Of a stretch of 58,154 bases of DNA, positions 14,906 through 23,656 are shown in pieces. A model generated the notes under the pieces. That model saw nothing but the letters and a program-made list of their open reading frames with translations. It was not told where the DNA came from and did no database searches. Numbering within the stretch: the first letter of the stretch is position 1; every line of letters starts with the position of its first letter. Where the stretch lies: contig CABIYO010000014.1 in NCBI GenBank assembly GCA_902362975.1, forward strand, positions 1-58,154, read 5' to 3'. Made by a program: the position numbers and the translations under genes. Origin of the DNA: Caryophanales bacterium. Lineage in GTDB: Bacteria; Bacillota; Bacilli; Exiguobacteriales; Exiguobacteriaceae.

Positions 14906-17413
14906 CTATTTTACGATGAATGGAGTCAAATAAGCTTCTTTAATTTTATCAGAACGTATTTCTGATTCATTTAACAAAGCATTACAGTATGCCTCTAAGC
15001 TATCATCTTCTAGTTGAGACTCAACTAAAGTTGTCAATAATCTTCTAGCGCTTGAAATTAAGGTAACTAATTTTTCATAAGTTAGCGCATAAGAGTCTGT
15101 TGCATGTGCAGCGCGGGAAGCATAATTTTGTGGATGAACGCTTACCCTTACACAGTCAAATTCCGGATATTTATTTGCAAACCATTCTGAAGCTACCAGA
15201 AGTTGACCGTGTTGAGCTTTAGTCAATTCATTTTTCTTAAGTTTTCTACTTTTCGCCTCAATTACGAATCCTACTTTTTCAGGCAAAAGCCATAATACAT
15301 CGGGCCCCTCACCGCCTTCGTCAAATCTTTCTGCGTCTAGCCCAATTAGTAATGCAAAATCTTTAAGTGCCTGTTCAAAGCGATTTGCAGACGAGTCTGA
15401 GTGTAAGTTTGAGACGCATTCCTCGAATGTTTGTAGATAACCTCTTTTAATTTTATATTCTTGAATCTTACTAACTATTTTCTGTGCTTGAGGCATAGGC
15501 ACTACAAGTGGTTTATACGGTGGGAGTATTTTTGGTCGAGTTAAGTTTCTATTGTTTGAATACGCGTAGCGCTGAAGCTCTGAGGCTTTTTCCTTGTTTC
15601 CCCATTGATCTGCTATACGTGCAGCTAATTGTTGCATCCAGCCAGTTATTTGAGGGTCTAACTCATTTTTTTGGGCTTCTATTAGCTTTTCAATTCTAGT
15701 TATAGCATTACTGTGATAACCATCATTCCACAGGTTTAGTGCTTTTCTTTCGACTTTAGCTTGTTGCAGTTGTACTTTATCTAATTCACTCATATCAACT
15801 AGTTCTGCAAGGCTATCTGCATGATATTCGACCCAGTCAGTATCCCGCTCAAAGCTTCTTTCAATAGTTTCAATCAAATCAGCTGGACTTTTAATTTCTT
15901 TACTAATCTCAATACCCATCTCTAGTTGTGCTTGTGTTGAACTCGTCAAAAAATTGAAATTTGCTTCTTTAGAAATCCAAGAAGCAAGGTCTTTTCCTAC
16001 AAGCAATATTACACAATGATCACCGGCTCCACGAGCACCTCGACCAATCCCTTGCTCTATTCTTTGTGCGATTCCTTTAGTTATCGTCGTTCCCTCGTAT
16101 AGTGAACCTGCTCTAAATATCTCATAGTCGGCAGTGCCTTTAGGGAGACCATCCATCAAAAGTAACCGACAAGAATCCCCAGGTAGGTCAATGCCATCAT
16201 AGCGATTTACAAAAACTATAGGACCTTTAGATGATTCATTTTGCAAGATAGATACTGCTTTTTCGACGTTTGATCCAATTGCAACATCAGCAACTTGTTC
16301 CCAAGATTCCGAGGAAGGTTCTGAAGATACCAATATCACTGTACTTGCGCCTTTTTGTTTAGTAGACCACTTTACTAAACGTTGAAGGTTTTCTTTTGTG
16401 GTTTTAAATGGCATTAAATCTGGAATGAGTATCATACGTTCGCTAATGCCTGCTAGTGAACGCGATTTGAGAGATCTATCAATGCTCTCTGTGTCGATGT
16501 CGAATGTTCTAAGCAAATCACTATCATCAGAAATTGTAGCTGACATATAAATTTTTCTCGTAGAATTCTCAAAGCTAGGAAACATATTCATTAATGGAAG
16601 AATAGGTGTTATTGTAAATGATTTTTTACTGATAATTGCATGACATAGATGAAAGTTATCTCTTAATAATGGCCACACAAAATTATATGAAGAGGTATCA
16701 GCTCTTAAATATTCACGTACAATATCGATTTTTTCATTCCATGCGTAGTACGGTACCTCTAACACTCCTGAGTTAGTTCCTGAAACAATATCTTCAAGGG
16801 TTCCCAATTTATCTATCCCTTTAAAATCTTGACGAAAAATATCAATAAGCGAGTTAAATAAGTCTTTATTGTCTTTGTTATTTACTTTAATCGTAAATGA
16901 ATCTCTTACAACTGGAAATGCCACGTGAGCATCGTCAAATATGATGGTCCCAAGTTTCAGTGGAGTCATGTCACCTCGAATCCCAAACTTACTTTTACCA
17001 TTAAATAGTGCTTTATATGTAGCAATCATAATCGACTTGCCATTTAAAAAATCAACATCTAATTCTTGCCCAGGACTATATGGAACAGCTGATATTCCAA
17101 ACTCTCGAGCTTTATCGAGAGTTTGAGTTACTAGTTGTTTAGTCGGGGCCAAATATAAAACCGGTTCCCCCAAATCGTTTAAACTAGATTGTGCAATTAG
17201 CAAGCCAATTAAAGTTTTACCACCACCCGTGTGCAATTTGATTATATTATGCGATTTATCTTTATATTTATTGTACCAAGTTTGTAAAATATCAGTTTGA
17301 CTAGTATAAAGGTCATTTACGCCTTCAGGTTTGGGAAGTCTTCTAAAAATCTCAATCGGATCTACTGATTTTGGTTTCGCCTTCTGGGTTTTCAGTTTTT
17401 TAAAATCTACCAT
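14906..17413 (-). CDS. DEAD/DEAH-box helicase with C-terminal PD-(D/E)XK-like nuclease motif
   Basis: An 835-residue, AT-rich-encoded protein. The superfamily 2 helicase core spans about residues 35-500: motif I HTGGGKTLIG (61-70), motif II DDAH (160-163), motif III-like MSATI, and a motif VI region QRIEQGIGRGARG. After a helical linker (about 530-640), the C-terminal part contains GPDVLW..FVIEAKSRK (about 693-713), where D-x(13)-E-x-K fits a PD-(D/E)XK nuclease. Helicase-nuclease fusions of this size next to an Xre regulator and mobile-element debris are typical of phage-defence genes. I cannot assign it to a named system; an RNA-processing or repair helicase is the alternative. Confidence 0.72.
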   Translation of the reverse strand: MVDFKKLKTQKAKPKSVDPIEIFRRLPKPEGVNDLYTSQTDILQTWYNKYKDKSHNIIKLHTGGGKTLIGLLIAQSSLNDLGEPVLYLAPTKQLVTQTLDKAREFGISAVPYSPGQELDVDFLNGKSIMIATYKALFNGKSKFGIRGDMTPLKLGTIIFDDAHVAFPVVRDSFTIKVNNKDNKDLFNSLIDIFRQDFKGIDKLGTLEDIVSGTNSGVLEVPYYAWNEKIDIVREYLRADTSSYNFVWPLLRDNFHLCHAIISKKSFTITPILPLMNMFPSFENSTRKIYMSATISDDSDLLRTFDIDTESIDRSLKSRSLAGISERMILIPDLMPFKTTKENLQRLVKWSTKQKGASTVILVSSEPSSESWEQVADVAIGSNVEKAVSILQNESSKGPIVFVNRYDGIDLPGDSCRLLLMDGLPKGTADYEIFRAGSLYEGTTITKGIAQRIEQGIGRGARGAGDHCVILLVGKDLASWISKEANFNFLTSSTQAQLEMGIEISKEIKSPADLIETIERSFERDTDWVEYHADSLAELVDMSELDKVQLQQAKVERKALNLWNDGYHSNAITRIEKLIEAQKNELDPQITGWMQQLAARIADQWGNKEKASELQRYAYSNNRNLTRPKILPPYKPLVVPMPQAQKIVSKIQEYKIKRGYLQTFEECVSNLHSDSSANRFEQALKDFALLIGLDAERFDEGGEGPDVLWLLPEKVGFVIEAKSRKLKKNELTKAQHGQLLVASEWFANKYPEFDCVRVSVHPQNYASRAAHATDSYALTYEKLVTLISSARRLLTTLVESQLEDDSLEAYCNALLNESEIRSDKIKEAYLTPFIVK

Positions 17414-17641
17414 ATTTTTATCCCTTCTTCCTGTATAATGAAAACAATGTAAATTTAAACTCTACCAATTATAACGTAAAAAATTAATTTAATTTGAATC
17501 GATTGTAAATAAAAGCGTCAGCATAGTGAAATAAGTATTTGAAGTACTATACAATTTCGACTTCTTTAATACCTTTTAAACGCTAGAGACTTGAGGAAAT
17601 GTATGGTATCGTCCAAATACCTATTTTCATTAAAAATATTG

Positions 17642-17863
17642 TCACATAAATTTTTGACTGTTAAAAAAATCAATTAAGCTAATACCTAGTCCATTACAAA
17701 ACTTTTGAATCGTACTCACTTTTGGATGTTTTGTACGTCCACTCATCAATTCTGAAATCGTTGCCTGATTCAATCCACCCTTTTGGATGACTTGATGGAT
17801 AGTCATATTGCGTTCCGCTGCGAGCTCCTTCATCCTCTCGATGATTGCCTCATTCAATTCCAC
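17642..17863 (-). CDS. Small Xre/Cro-family HTH regulator
   Basis: A 73-residue protein that is almost entirely one HTH_3 domain (MTIHQVIQKGGLNQATISELMSGRTKHPKVSTIQKFCNGLGISLIDFF). It lies 228 bp upstream of the helicase-nuclease gene on the same strand and may repress or set its expression, as is common for stand-alone regulators of defence genes. The start ATG 17863 has a TGGGGTGAGCAAGTG region upstream that is only a moderate ribosome binding site. The gene itself is AT-rich. Confidence 0.8.
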   Translation of the reverse strand: MELNEAIIERMKELAAERNMTIHQVIQKGGLNQATISELMSGRTKHPKVSTIQKFCNGLGISLIDFFNSQKFM

Positions 17864-18088
17864 TTGCTCACCCCACGATCAAAGTACTTTCTTCATCACT
17901 TATTCTTTACGAAACCTTCTATTCCTCTACCCTACCACAATCTCTTGAAATCAAAATACTTATCATTATTTTCTATACTCAAAGCGTTATTTTTTTACAG
18001 TTGTGCTACAAAACAAAAAAATATTGAGTTGCTGTTGGCTATAAACCCTTGCGTAGAGCAAATTCGACAAAAATCGGCAATTGTAAAA

Positions 18089-18106
18089 TTTCTGACATAT
18101 CAGAAA
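18089..18106. promoter_or_regulatory. Candidate operator in the divergent regulator interval
   Basis: TTTCTGA-CATA-TCAGAAA is a symmetric 7-bp-arm palindrome in the 338-bp gap (17864-18201) between two divergent HTH regulator genes, about 95 bp upstream of the start at 18202. An Xre-type dimer could bind it. No coding region is seen in the rest of the gap. Confidence 0.5.
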
Positions 18107-18201
18107 ACTGATGATTTTTATTCCTGACCCTGTTATATTGGAACCAACAAAAGGAAACATCTGTTTGGTCGCCGCTCTGGTTTACAGAAAGGGGAAGGCT
18201 T

Positions 18202-18690
18202 ATGTATCGATTCGGGGAGTGGTTGAAGGAGAACCGCCGGCTCTCGGGCTGGTCACAGGTCGAACTATCCGAGAAGACATTTGGAGAGATTTCACAGCCC
18301 GCCATCAGTCAGTACGAACAGAACCGTTCGGTGCCGTCGATCGCGGATATCGATCATCTGGCCCGCGCGTTCGGGCACACGCTCGCGACGGTGCCGTGGG
18401 ACGCCATCGACTTCGGATACGGGGCGAAGCGTTGCGTCACGAAGCTCGAGCGACGCCGGTTCGATTTGAAGGAGTTGCCGCAGGCTGACTCCGTCCGCAC
18501 GTTCGACGGGAAGACATATGAACTGCACGGCTTCATCGGCATCGAGAAAGGAAGCGGTGAGGCGGTCCAGTTGACGCAACTCTACTATCGGATCCGTACG
18601 GTCGTCTGTGACGCCCACGTCCTCGCCAAGCGTAGGAATCCCGATGACGAGCTCATCCATGTCAAGAAGCGGAAAAGAGTCCGACAGTAA
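18202..18690 (+). CDS. Xre-family HTH regulator at head of conjugation region
   Basis: A 162-residue protein starting at ATG 18202 behind AGAAAGGGGAAGG. The N-terminal HTH_3 domain (residues 1-65: GEWLKENRRLSGWSQVELSEK..ISQPAISQYEQNRSVPSIADIDHLARAFG) is followed by an unassigned alpha/beta C-terminal domain (about 75-150) rich in basic residues, ending VKKRKRVRQ. It precedes a large structured RNA candidate and the conjugation genes on the same strand, so it is a likely transfer regulator, comparable in position to the Xre regulators of Gram-positive conjugative elements. Its GC content matches the conjugation operon rather than the AT-rich island on its left. Confidence 0.8.
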   Translation: MYRFGEWLKENRRLSGWSQVELSEKTFGEISQPAISQYEQNRSVPSIADIDHLARAFGHTLATVPWDAIDFGYGAKRCVTKLERRRFDLKELPQADSVRTFDGKTYELHGFIGIEKGSGEAVQLTQLYYRIRTVVCDAHVLAKRRNPDDELIHVKKRKRVRQ

Positions 18691-18701
18691 CCAACATCGA
18701 C

Positions 18702-18955
18702 GCAGCAGCACATCCTTAAGGATGGTCTCCTCCAATCACATACCGGCGTGTCCCTCACCAGTGACCGGGTGGGCGGGATCTACGCATAGATGGTTCGGCG
18801 AGAGTCGCCTAAAACTCGCCATAAGGTCACAGAATCGTTCCGGGTCATCGAAAAACCCTGTACAGCTCCTTATCTCAGCGAGGAGTGGAGTTCGTGGGGG
18901 AACGGCTAGAAACCCACCGCACCGAATCCGACTGTCCTTAATGATGTGCTGCTGC
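18702..18955 (+). ncRNA. Candidate structured RNA closed by a 21-bp long-range stem
   Basis: GCAGCAGCACATCCTTAAGGA (18702-18722) pairs with 18935-18955 with only one mismatch, bracketing 212 bases without a credible gene. Inside are further local stems: GTGACC/GGTCAC (about 18759/18824), GGCGAG/CTCGCC, ATCT/AGAT and CTCC/GGAG. It sits between the Xre regulator and the first conjugation gene, on their sense strand by context. It could be a long leader, a regulatory RNA or a stable transcript; I recognise no known family. The strand is inferred from neighbours only. Confidence 0.5.
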
Positions 18956-18988
18956 ACATCACGAGATCAAGGGAAGGAAGTGTGTACT

Positions 18989-19171
18989 GTGGCATCAAAA
19001 GAACAGAAACAGAACCGTAGCTTCGCCGAGAAACTCTTACGCATCCGTGGGAAGGACTACGAGGAGTGGCTCGACGAGCAACACCAGCAGGTCATCCAGG
19101 ACAACCAGGAACTCATTTTGGAGGCGCTCGAGGCGAAGCTCAGCTTCAAGTCGCCGGCGCACCAGGACTAA
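18989..19171 (+). CDS. Small charged helical protein, conjugation operon
   Basis: A 60-residue protein starting at GTG 18989 behind GGGAAGGAAG, just after the structured RNA candidate. It is strongly helical and charged (SFAEKLLRIRGKDYEEWLDEQ..ILEALEAKL), has no membrane segment, and starts the co-directional block of conjugation genes 12 bp before the pilin-like gene. No family is recognised. A longer in-frame extension upstream runs through the structured region and has no supporting ribosome binding site. Confidence 0.6.
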   Translation: MASKEQKQNRSFAEKLLRIRGKDYEEWLDEQHQQVIQDNQELILEALEAKLSFKSPAHQD

Positions 19172-19183
19172 GGAGGGGACGAC

Positions 19184-19408
19184 ATGGGACTCAATGAGAC
19201 AGGGCTCAGCTTGCTTCAGTTTTTCCAGGGACTTGCCGTCATCGCCGCGGCCATCGCCTTCGCGATCGGGGGCTTCTACTTCATCTTCGGCGGGGATCGG
19301 GGACGCTCGAAGGCCGTCGGCTGGCTTGTCGGAGGCGCCGTCGGTCTGATCATCGTCATGGGCGCGTTCACGCTCGCCGAGATGGTCGACCAGAACATCA
19401 AATTCTAA
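19184..19408 (+). CDS. VirB2/TrbC-like small membrane protein (candidate T4SS pilin)
   Basis: A 74-residue protein with two transmembrane helices (LAVIAAAIAFAIGGFYFIFGG and VGWLVGGAVGLIIVMGAFTLA) joined by a short basic loop GDRGRSKA. This is the hairpin topology of VirB2/TrbC pilins and their Gram-positive counterparts. It starts at ATG 19184 behind AAGGAGGGGACG. Its place at the head of a type IV secretion operon, followed by a leaky terminator-like hairpin that would raise its relative expression, supports a structural subunit role. Confidence 0.65.
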   Translation: MGLNETGLSLLQFFQGLAVIAAAIAFAIGGFYFIFGGDRGRSKAVGWLVGGAVGLIIVMGAFTLAEMVDQNIKF

Positions 19409-19421
19409 TGCACACACACGG

Positions 19422-19447
19422 AGCGTTCCAATCGGAAGGCTTTTTTT
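19422..19447 (+). terminator. Attenuating terminator after pilin-like gene
   Basis: Imperfect stem AGCGTTCC-AATC-GGAAGGCT followed by seven Ts. It probably allows partial read-through into the rest of the operon. Confidence 0.65.
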
Positions 19448-19474
19448 GTTGCTTGAAACGAGAGGAGAGACGAG

Positions 19475-20575
19475 ATGCTGTTTGTACGATTCACCGATGT
19501 ACCGGACACACGGATTCAGAACTATGAGCGGCTCACCTTCGCCGAGGCCGTCGTGGCAACACATGATCTACATCAGGCACGTAGCGAGGAAGGGACGAGC
19601 TGTTCCGGTGACTTCCGGCTCTTCGACCAAAAAGATGAGTTGCTCTATCGGGGGACGTTCACGTTTGGGACCGAAGGCACCTATCCGAACCTGTATCATC
19701 AAGTGAAAGACCGGGTACAACGGATCCGGATGAAGAAAGAGGATAACGCGAAGAAGATGTGGATCCTCGACGAGATCGAGTCCGAGACACCGCAAGACTA
19801 TAAGCACCATTCCGTCAGATCGAACCCGATCATGTCATCGACCTATCAGTCACGCCTGACCCGACTGCAGCGCCGCCTCATCTACGGGGCGGCCACGGTT
19901 GGGATTCTATTCACCACATTATTCACTGCCACGCAATGGTTCATTGATAAAGAGGCACACGCCGAACAGATGACCGGTGGAGAAGAGACATGGCTGGACG
20001 CTTACGAACAGGCACTTCAAGGTGAGGAATCCTCGCTCATCGCTTTACTGGAACGGAAAGATCGGTCCGAGGAAGAGGATGTTCTACTGGTCGATCTCTA
20101 TCTTGCAGAAGGCGCAGACCAGAAAGCGCTCGAACTCACGGATGACCCCATCCTAATCGAGACGAAGCTGGCCGGGCTCGATCTAGCCGATAAGGAGAAA
20201 TTGGAACGGCTTCAGGACTTCCAAGCGTCACATCCGACCGATGAGGGCGCGTTCGATATCGCTGCACTGGAACAAGACCACGAGACCGTGGCCAAAACGG
20301 AAAATGTGGAATGGACTGCTCCCCGCGTCTCGGCGAAAGTGACCGCTTATCTCTTTCTCAAGGACATCGAGTCCGCAAATGAGTGGGCGTCTAAGACGAA
20401 CGACACTGCCGTACAAGAAAAAGTGGACAACTATCAAGACAGCATGGCCGCAATCGACAAACTGAGCGAGAAACTGAAGAAAACCTCTAGCAAGGACACT
20501 TCGGCCCGTGAGAAGATTCAAGCTACTATCGTTGCTAAAGAAATTGACCTGCAAACAATTCTCTATTCAGATTAA
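19475..20575 (+). CDS. Bitopic membrane protein of conjugation operon
   Basis: A 366-residue protein starting at ATG 19475 behind GAGAGGAGAGACG. It has about 130 cytoplasmic residues, a single membrane helix (LIYGAATVGILFTTLFTATQWFI, about 134-156), and a 210-residue extracellular helical domain with TPR-like leucine spacing (LVDLYLAEGADQKALELTDDP..). This topology recalls the EssB/YukC type of secretion-machine scaffold, but sequence similarity is not evident to me. It lies between the pilin-like and coupling-protein genes, so it is probably a channel component. The final third is lysine- and serine-rich. Confidence 0.6.
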   Translation: MLFVRFTDVPDTRIQNYERLTFAEAVVATHDLHQARSEEGTSCSGDFRLFDQKDELLYRGTFTFGTEGTYPNLYHQVKDRVQRIRMKKEDNAKKMWILDEIESETPQDYKHHSVRSNPIMSSTYQSRLTRLQRRLIYGAATVGILFTTLFTATQWFIDKEAHAEQMTGGEETWLDAYEQALQGEESSLIALLERKDRSEEEDVLLVDLYLAEGADQKALELTDDPILIETKLAGLDLADKEKLERLQDFQASHPTDEGAFDIAALEQDHETVAKTENVEWTAPRVSAKVTAYLFLKDIESANEWASKTNDTAVQEKVDNYQDSMAAIDKLSEKLKKTSSKDTSAREKIQATIVAKEIDLQTILYSD

Positions 20576-20589
20576 GGTAGGTGAAATAA

Positions 20590-22953
20590 TTGAGAACTCC
20601 GTCTCGATCACCACGATTCCCGATACGTCTGATCTTCCCTGCCCTGTTCTGCCTGATGGTGCTGCCGATCGGGATTTTTTATCTGCTGAACGGGGTCTAC
20701 AACATCATTCGACAAATCATGACCCCGATTGTACAAGACGGGCTGTTGGCCGGGGCGACGATTCCGACGCTCTCCCCCGCCTTGTTCTTGGAGGTGAGTC
20801 TTCCCTCTTCGACCGTCTTACTCGGACTGATTGTATTCAGTCTGTTCATCGGACTGGTCGTGTTCGGCAAGGTATGGCTGAATTTCCGGGATCTACGAAA
20901 AAATCAGAAAGGGAGCGCCCGCTTCACCTCATTCGATGAACTGAAGCAACAGTATCGTCGCGTCCCGGACCGGAAGAAACAGTATGAAGGATTGGGTGGT
21001 ATCCCCGTCGGACGGTTCAAGAATGAGCTGTTCATCGATGATTCGCCCGTCAACAACCTGGTCATCGGCACAACCCGATCCGGGAAAGGCGAGACGTTCG
21101 TCTTTTCGACAATCGACCTGTACAGCCGGGCGCGTGACCAGGCGAGCCTGATCATCAACGACCCGAAAGGCGAGCTCTTCGCCGCCTCGAAGGAGGCGCT
21201 CGAACAACGCGGCTATCAGGTCGAGGTGCTGAATCTGATGAACCCGCTCCAATCGATGTCATACAACCTGTTGCAACTGACGATCGACGCGTTCCTTGAG
21301 GAGAACTACTCGATCGCCCAACAGTATGCGCGCTCGGTCGCGTTCATGCTGTACCATGACCCGAAGGCACGGGACCCGTTCTGGGCCAACTCGTCGATTG
21401 ACCTGTGTACGGCGCTCATCCTCGGGCTCTGTGAAGAGGCGAAGGACACACCGGAGAAGATCAACATGTACAACGTCGCCCTCATGCTCTCGGATTTAGG
21501 ATCACGGACGGTGGTGACGCGACAAGGGCAGGAGATCTCCGCACTGGACGAGTTCTTTCAGCGCTTCCCGGAGAACCACCCGGCCCGGCTTCAGTTCGCG
21601 ACACTCCACTTCTCCGGTGGCCAGACACGAGCAAGTATCTTGGCCAATACGAATGCGAAGCTCGGCATCTTCACGTTGAACGGGACCGGAAAGCTGACGT
21701 CGATGAACTCGCTCGACATGCGACGCATCGGATTCAACCGTTGGATCAGCGGACGGACCGAGCCTTTGACACGACTCACATTCACGTTCCCCGATGGGAC
21801 GGCCCATGCGCTCACGACCGACGACGATGGCAGCTTCATCGTGTATCATACGTCGTCGCTTCAATCTGGAAACACCGTTCAAATCTCGACCGACTCAGGT
21901 ACTTCAATAATTCAGTTGGAAGCGCAGGACGAGGAAACCGGACAATTCGATTACTCTATCGACGGTGCCATCCAGATCCGTGAGGTGATGCATCAACTCC
22001 AACCTGTGGCGGTGTTCCTGATTGTTCCGGACTATGACCCGACATTCAACGTCATCGCATCCCTTTATATCAAACAGGTGTATACGGCACTCGCCCGGGT
22101 CGCCTCGCAGACGAAACAAGGCAAATGCGAGCGTCAAGTCGTCTTCCTCCTCGATGAGTTCGGCAACATGCCACCGATTGAAGGCATGGCCAACATCATC
22201 ACGGTCTGTCTCGGCCGGAACATGCGCTTCAACCTCGTCATCCAGGCCTACTCTCAACTCGAGAACCTGTACGGCGAGGATTGGAAGACGATTGACGGCA
22301 ACTGTGGGAACACGCACTATCTGTTGACCGCGGACGAGTCGACCGCCGAACTGATCTCGAAGAAACTCGGTGAGGCGACCATCGTCACGAAATCGCGGTC
22401 TGGGCAGACGTTCTCGCTCAAGAAATCGAAGACGGAGAACGTGGACGGCCGTCGGCTCATGACAGCGACCGAGGTCATGGGACTCAAAGAAGGCGAGATG
22501 CTTATCATCCGTGTCATCAAGCGTCAGGATACGAAGAAACGGCGGATCCAGTCGTATCCGATCTTTTTGAGCGGCAAGACGGCGATGAAATATCGGTATG
22601 AATACCTGTCGGACGATTTCGACACGGACCGCTCCCTGCATGACATCAACATCCCATGCCGTCACGCCGGGATCGACTTCGAACAAATTCGAATCCGCTT
22701 TACGCAGAAAGAAGACGAGACGGAAGCGAACACGCCCTCGAATCAGGAAGATAAGTCCTTGACGGTACGAGATGTGCTGCAGGACAGCATCCTCCGCTCG
22801 ATGTTCGAGGGACATGACATCGGTGGGATGTCTCTCCCTGAGTTCGAGACGAACCTGAACCTAGGAGTTTACGACGTCACCGACAGCCAGAAGAGCTTTT
22901 TGAGCACGATGATCGCGAAGCGACTCGAGAAACTGAAGCAAGGTACACCGTAG
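20590..22953 (+). CDS. VirD4/TraG-type coupling protein (T4CP) with inserted beta-rich domain
   Basis: A 787-residue ATPase that recruits the relaxosome to the type IV channel. Two N-terminal membrane helices (about 12-38 and 76-97) are followed by the RecA-like motor: Walker A GTTRSGKGE (about 161-169), DPKGELF (191-197) and Walker B FLLDEFGNMP (about 519-528). About 85 residues (382-465: GRTEPLTRLTFTFPDGT..DDDGSFIVYH..LQSGNTVQIST) form a beta-strand pattern resembling an Ig-like domain inserted in the motor before the conserved VAVFLIVPDYD. Start is TTG 20590 behind AAGGTAGGTG. The acidic C-terminal tail probably binds cargo. Confidence 0.9.
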   Translation: MRTPSRSPRFPIRLIFPALFCLMVLPIGIFYLLNGVYNIIRQIMTPIVQDGLLAGATIPTLSPALFLEVSLPSSTVLLGLIVFSLFIGLVVFGKVWLNFRDLRKNQKGSARFTSFDELKQQYRRVPDRKKQYEGLGGIPVGRFKNELFIDDSPVNNLVIGTTRSGKGETFVFSTIDLYSRARDQASLIINDPKGELFAASKEALEQRGYQVEVLNLMNPLQSMSYNLLQLTIDAFLEENYSIAQQYARSVAFMLYHDPKARDPFWANSSIDLCTALILGLCEEAKDTPEKINMYNVALMLSDLGSRTVVTRQGQEISALDEFFQRFPENHPARLQFATLHFSGGQTRASILANTNAKLGIFTLNGTGKLTSMNSLDMRRIGFNRWISGRTEPLTRLTFTFPDGTAHALTTDDDGSFIVYHTSSLQSGNTVQISTDSGTSIIQLEAQDEETGQFDYSIDGAIQIREVMHQLQPVAVFLIVPDYDPTFNVIASLYIKQVYTALARVASQTKQGKCERQVVFLLDEFGNMPPIEGMANIITVCLGRNMRFNLVIQAYSQLENLYGEDWKTIDGNCGNTHYLLTADESTAELISKKLGEATIVTKSRSGQTFSLKKSKTENVDGRRLMTATEVMGLKEGEMLIIRVIKRQDTKKRRIQSYPIFLSGKTAMKYRYEYLSDDFDTDRSLHDINIPCRHAGIDFEQIRIRFTQKEDETEANTPSNQEDKSLTVRDVLQDSILRSMFEGHDIGGMSLPEFETNLNLGVYDVTDSQKSFLSTMIAKRLEKLKQGTP

Positions 22954-22969
22954 AGAGGAGGCCGAACCC

Positions 22970-23212
22970 ATGGCCGAGAGTGCGAGAGAGAAGCGAATCC
23001 AGAACGAATTGCGTGTCGTCGCGAGGATCATCGAGACGCAACGCGTCCGCCTCGAACGGGGCGACGTGCTCAATATCCAGACGACCGATGGCTTTCTGAC
23101 CGTCTATCAGGACGACACCTCAGACACCCCAAAAACTGTTACACTAATAGATAAGTTCGACTTCCGCGTCAACCTGAAAATCGCGGATCTACTGAAGGGG
23201 AAAATCGTCTGA
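22970..23212 (+). CDS. Small conserved-context protein, conjugation operon
   Basis: An 80-residue soluble protein starting at ATG 22970 behind GAGAGGAGG. It has an N-terminal helix (REKRIQNELRVVARIIETQ) and a C-terminal small beta-rich half (GDVLNIQTTDGFLTVYQDD..VTLIDKFDFRVN). It sits between the coupling protein and the lipoprotein genes, 16 bp from each. No family is recognised. Confidence 0.55.
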   Translation: MAESAREKRIQNELRVVARIIETQRVRLERGDVLNIQTTDGFLTVYQDDTSDTPKTVTLIDKFDFRVNLKIADLLKGKIV

Positions 23213-23228
23213 CGGAGGGGTAAACGTT

Positions 23229-23636
23229 ATGAGGAAAATCTTGATTGGTGTCCTACTCGGAAGTTCGTTACTTTTAGCATCGTGTGGTGCCGAAAGTTCG
23301 AATTATCTTTCTACGACTTCTGTTGAAGAAATTGCAGATATTAAAACTGAGCAAGAAAGTGCATACGTTCTTGTAGACAGCGATAGTCAAGGTAATGAAG
23401 GGGTTTACGTTGATACTGTGCGAGAAGTCGCCACGGAAAAAAAGAAAGACGTTCTCTTATTCAATCCGTTTCAGCCTAATGGGGAAGATCTTGAGGAACG
23501 TTCTACCCAAGAACATCCTGAACTTAAAGGTGGCAGATTGTACGAGATAACTGATGGTGAAATCAGCCGTGAATTAAATGTATCTGCCCTTACAGAAGAT
23601 GAATTAAAGGATCAAGTTACTAACTTCATTAAATAG
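23229..23636 (+). CDS. Conjugation-associated lipoprotein
   Basis: A 135-residue protein with a classical lipoprotein signal (MRKILIGVLLGSSLLLASC; cysteine at 19), so it is anchored on the outer face of the membrane. The mature part is acidic and mostly unstructured at first, then helical at the C-terminus. It starts at ATG 23229 behind GACGGAGGGG. Its AT-rich codon use differs sharply from the coupling protein just upstream, and this continues into the first third of the next gene, suggesting a replaced segment. Surface lipoproteins in such operons often affect exclusion or channel assembly, but the role here is unknown. Confidence 0.6.
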   Translation: MRKILIGVLLGSSLLLASCGAESSNYLSTTSVEEIADIKTEQESAYVLVDSDSQGNEGVYVDTVREVATEKKKDVLLFNPFQPNGEDLEERSTQEHPELKGGRLYEITDGEISRELNVSALTEDELKDQVTNFIK

Positions 23637-23656
23637 CCTCTGAATGGAGGGATTCT

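Noticed and set aside
18608..18990. N-terminal extension of the small protein at 18989-19171
   Set aside because: The extension runs through the structured RNA candidate and lacks a ribosome binding site, while GTG 18989 has a clear one.
21904..22815. Minus-strand 303-codon frame opposite the coupling protein
   Set aside because: Strong coding motifs (Walker A and B) are on the plus strand; the composition of the antisense frame is typical of a GC-biased shadow.
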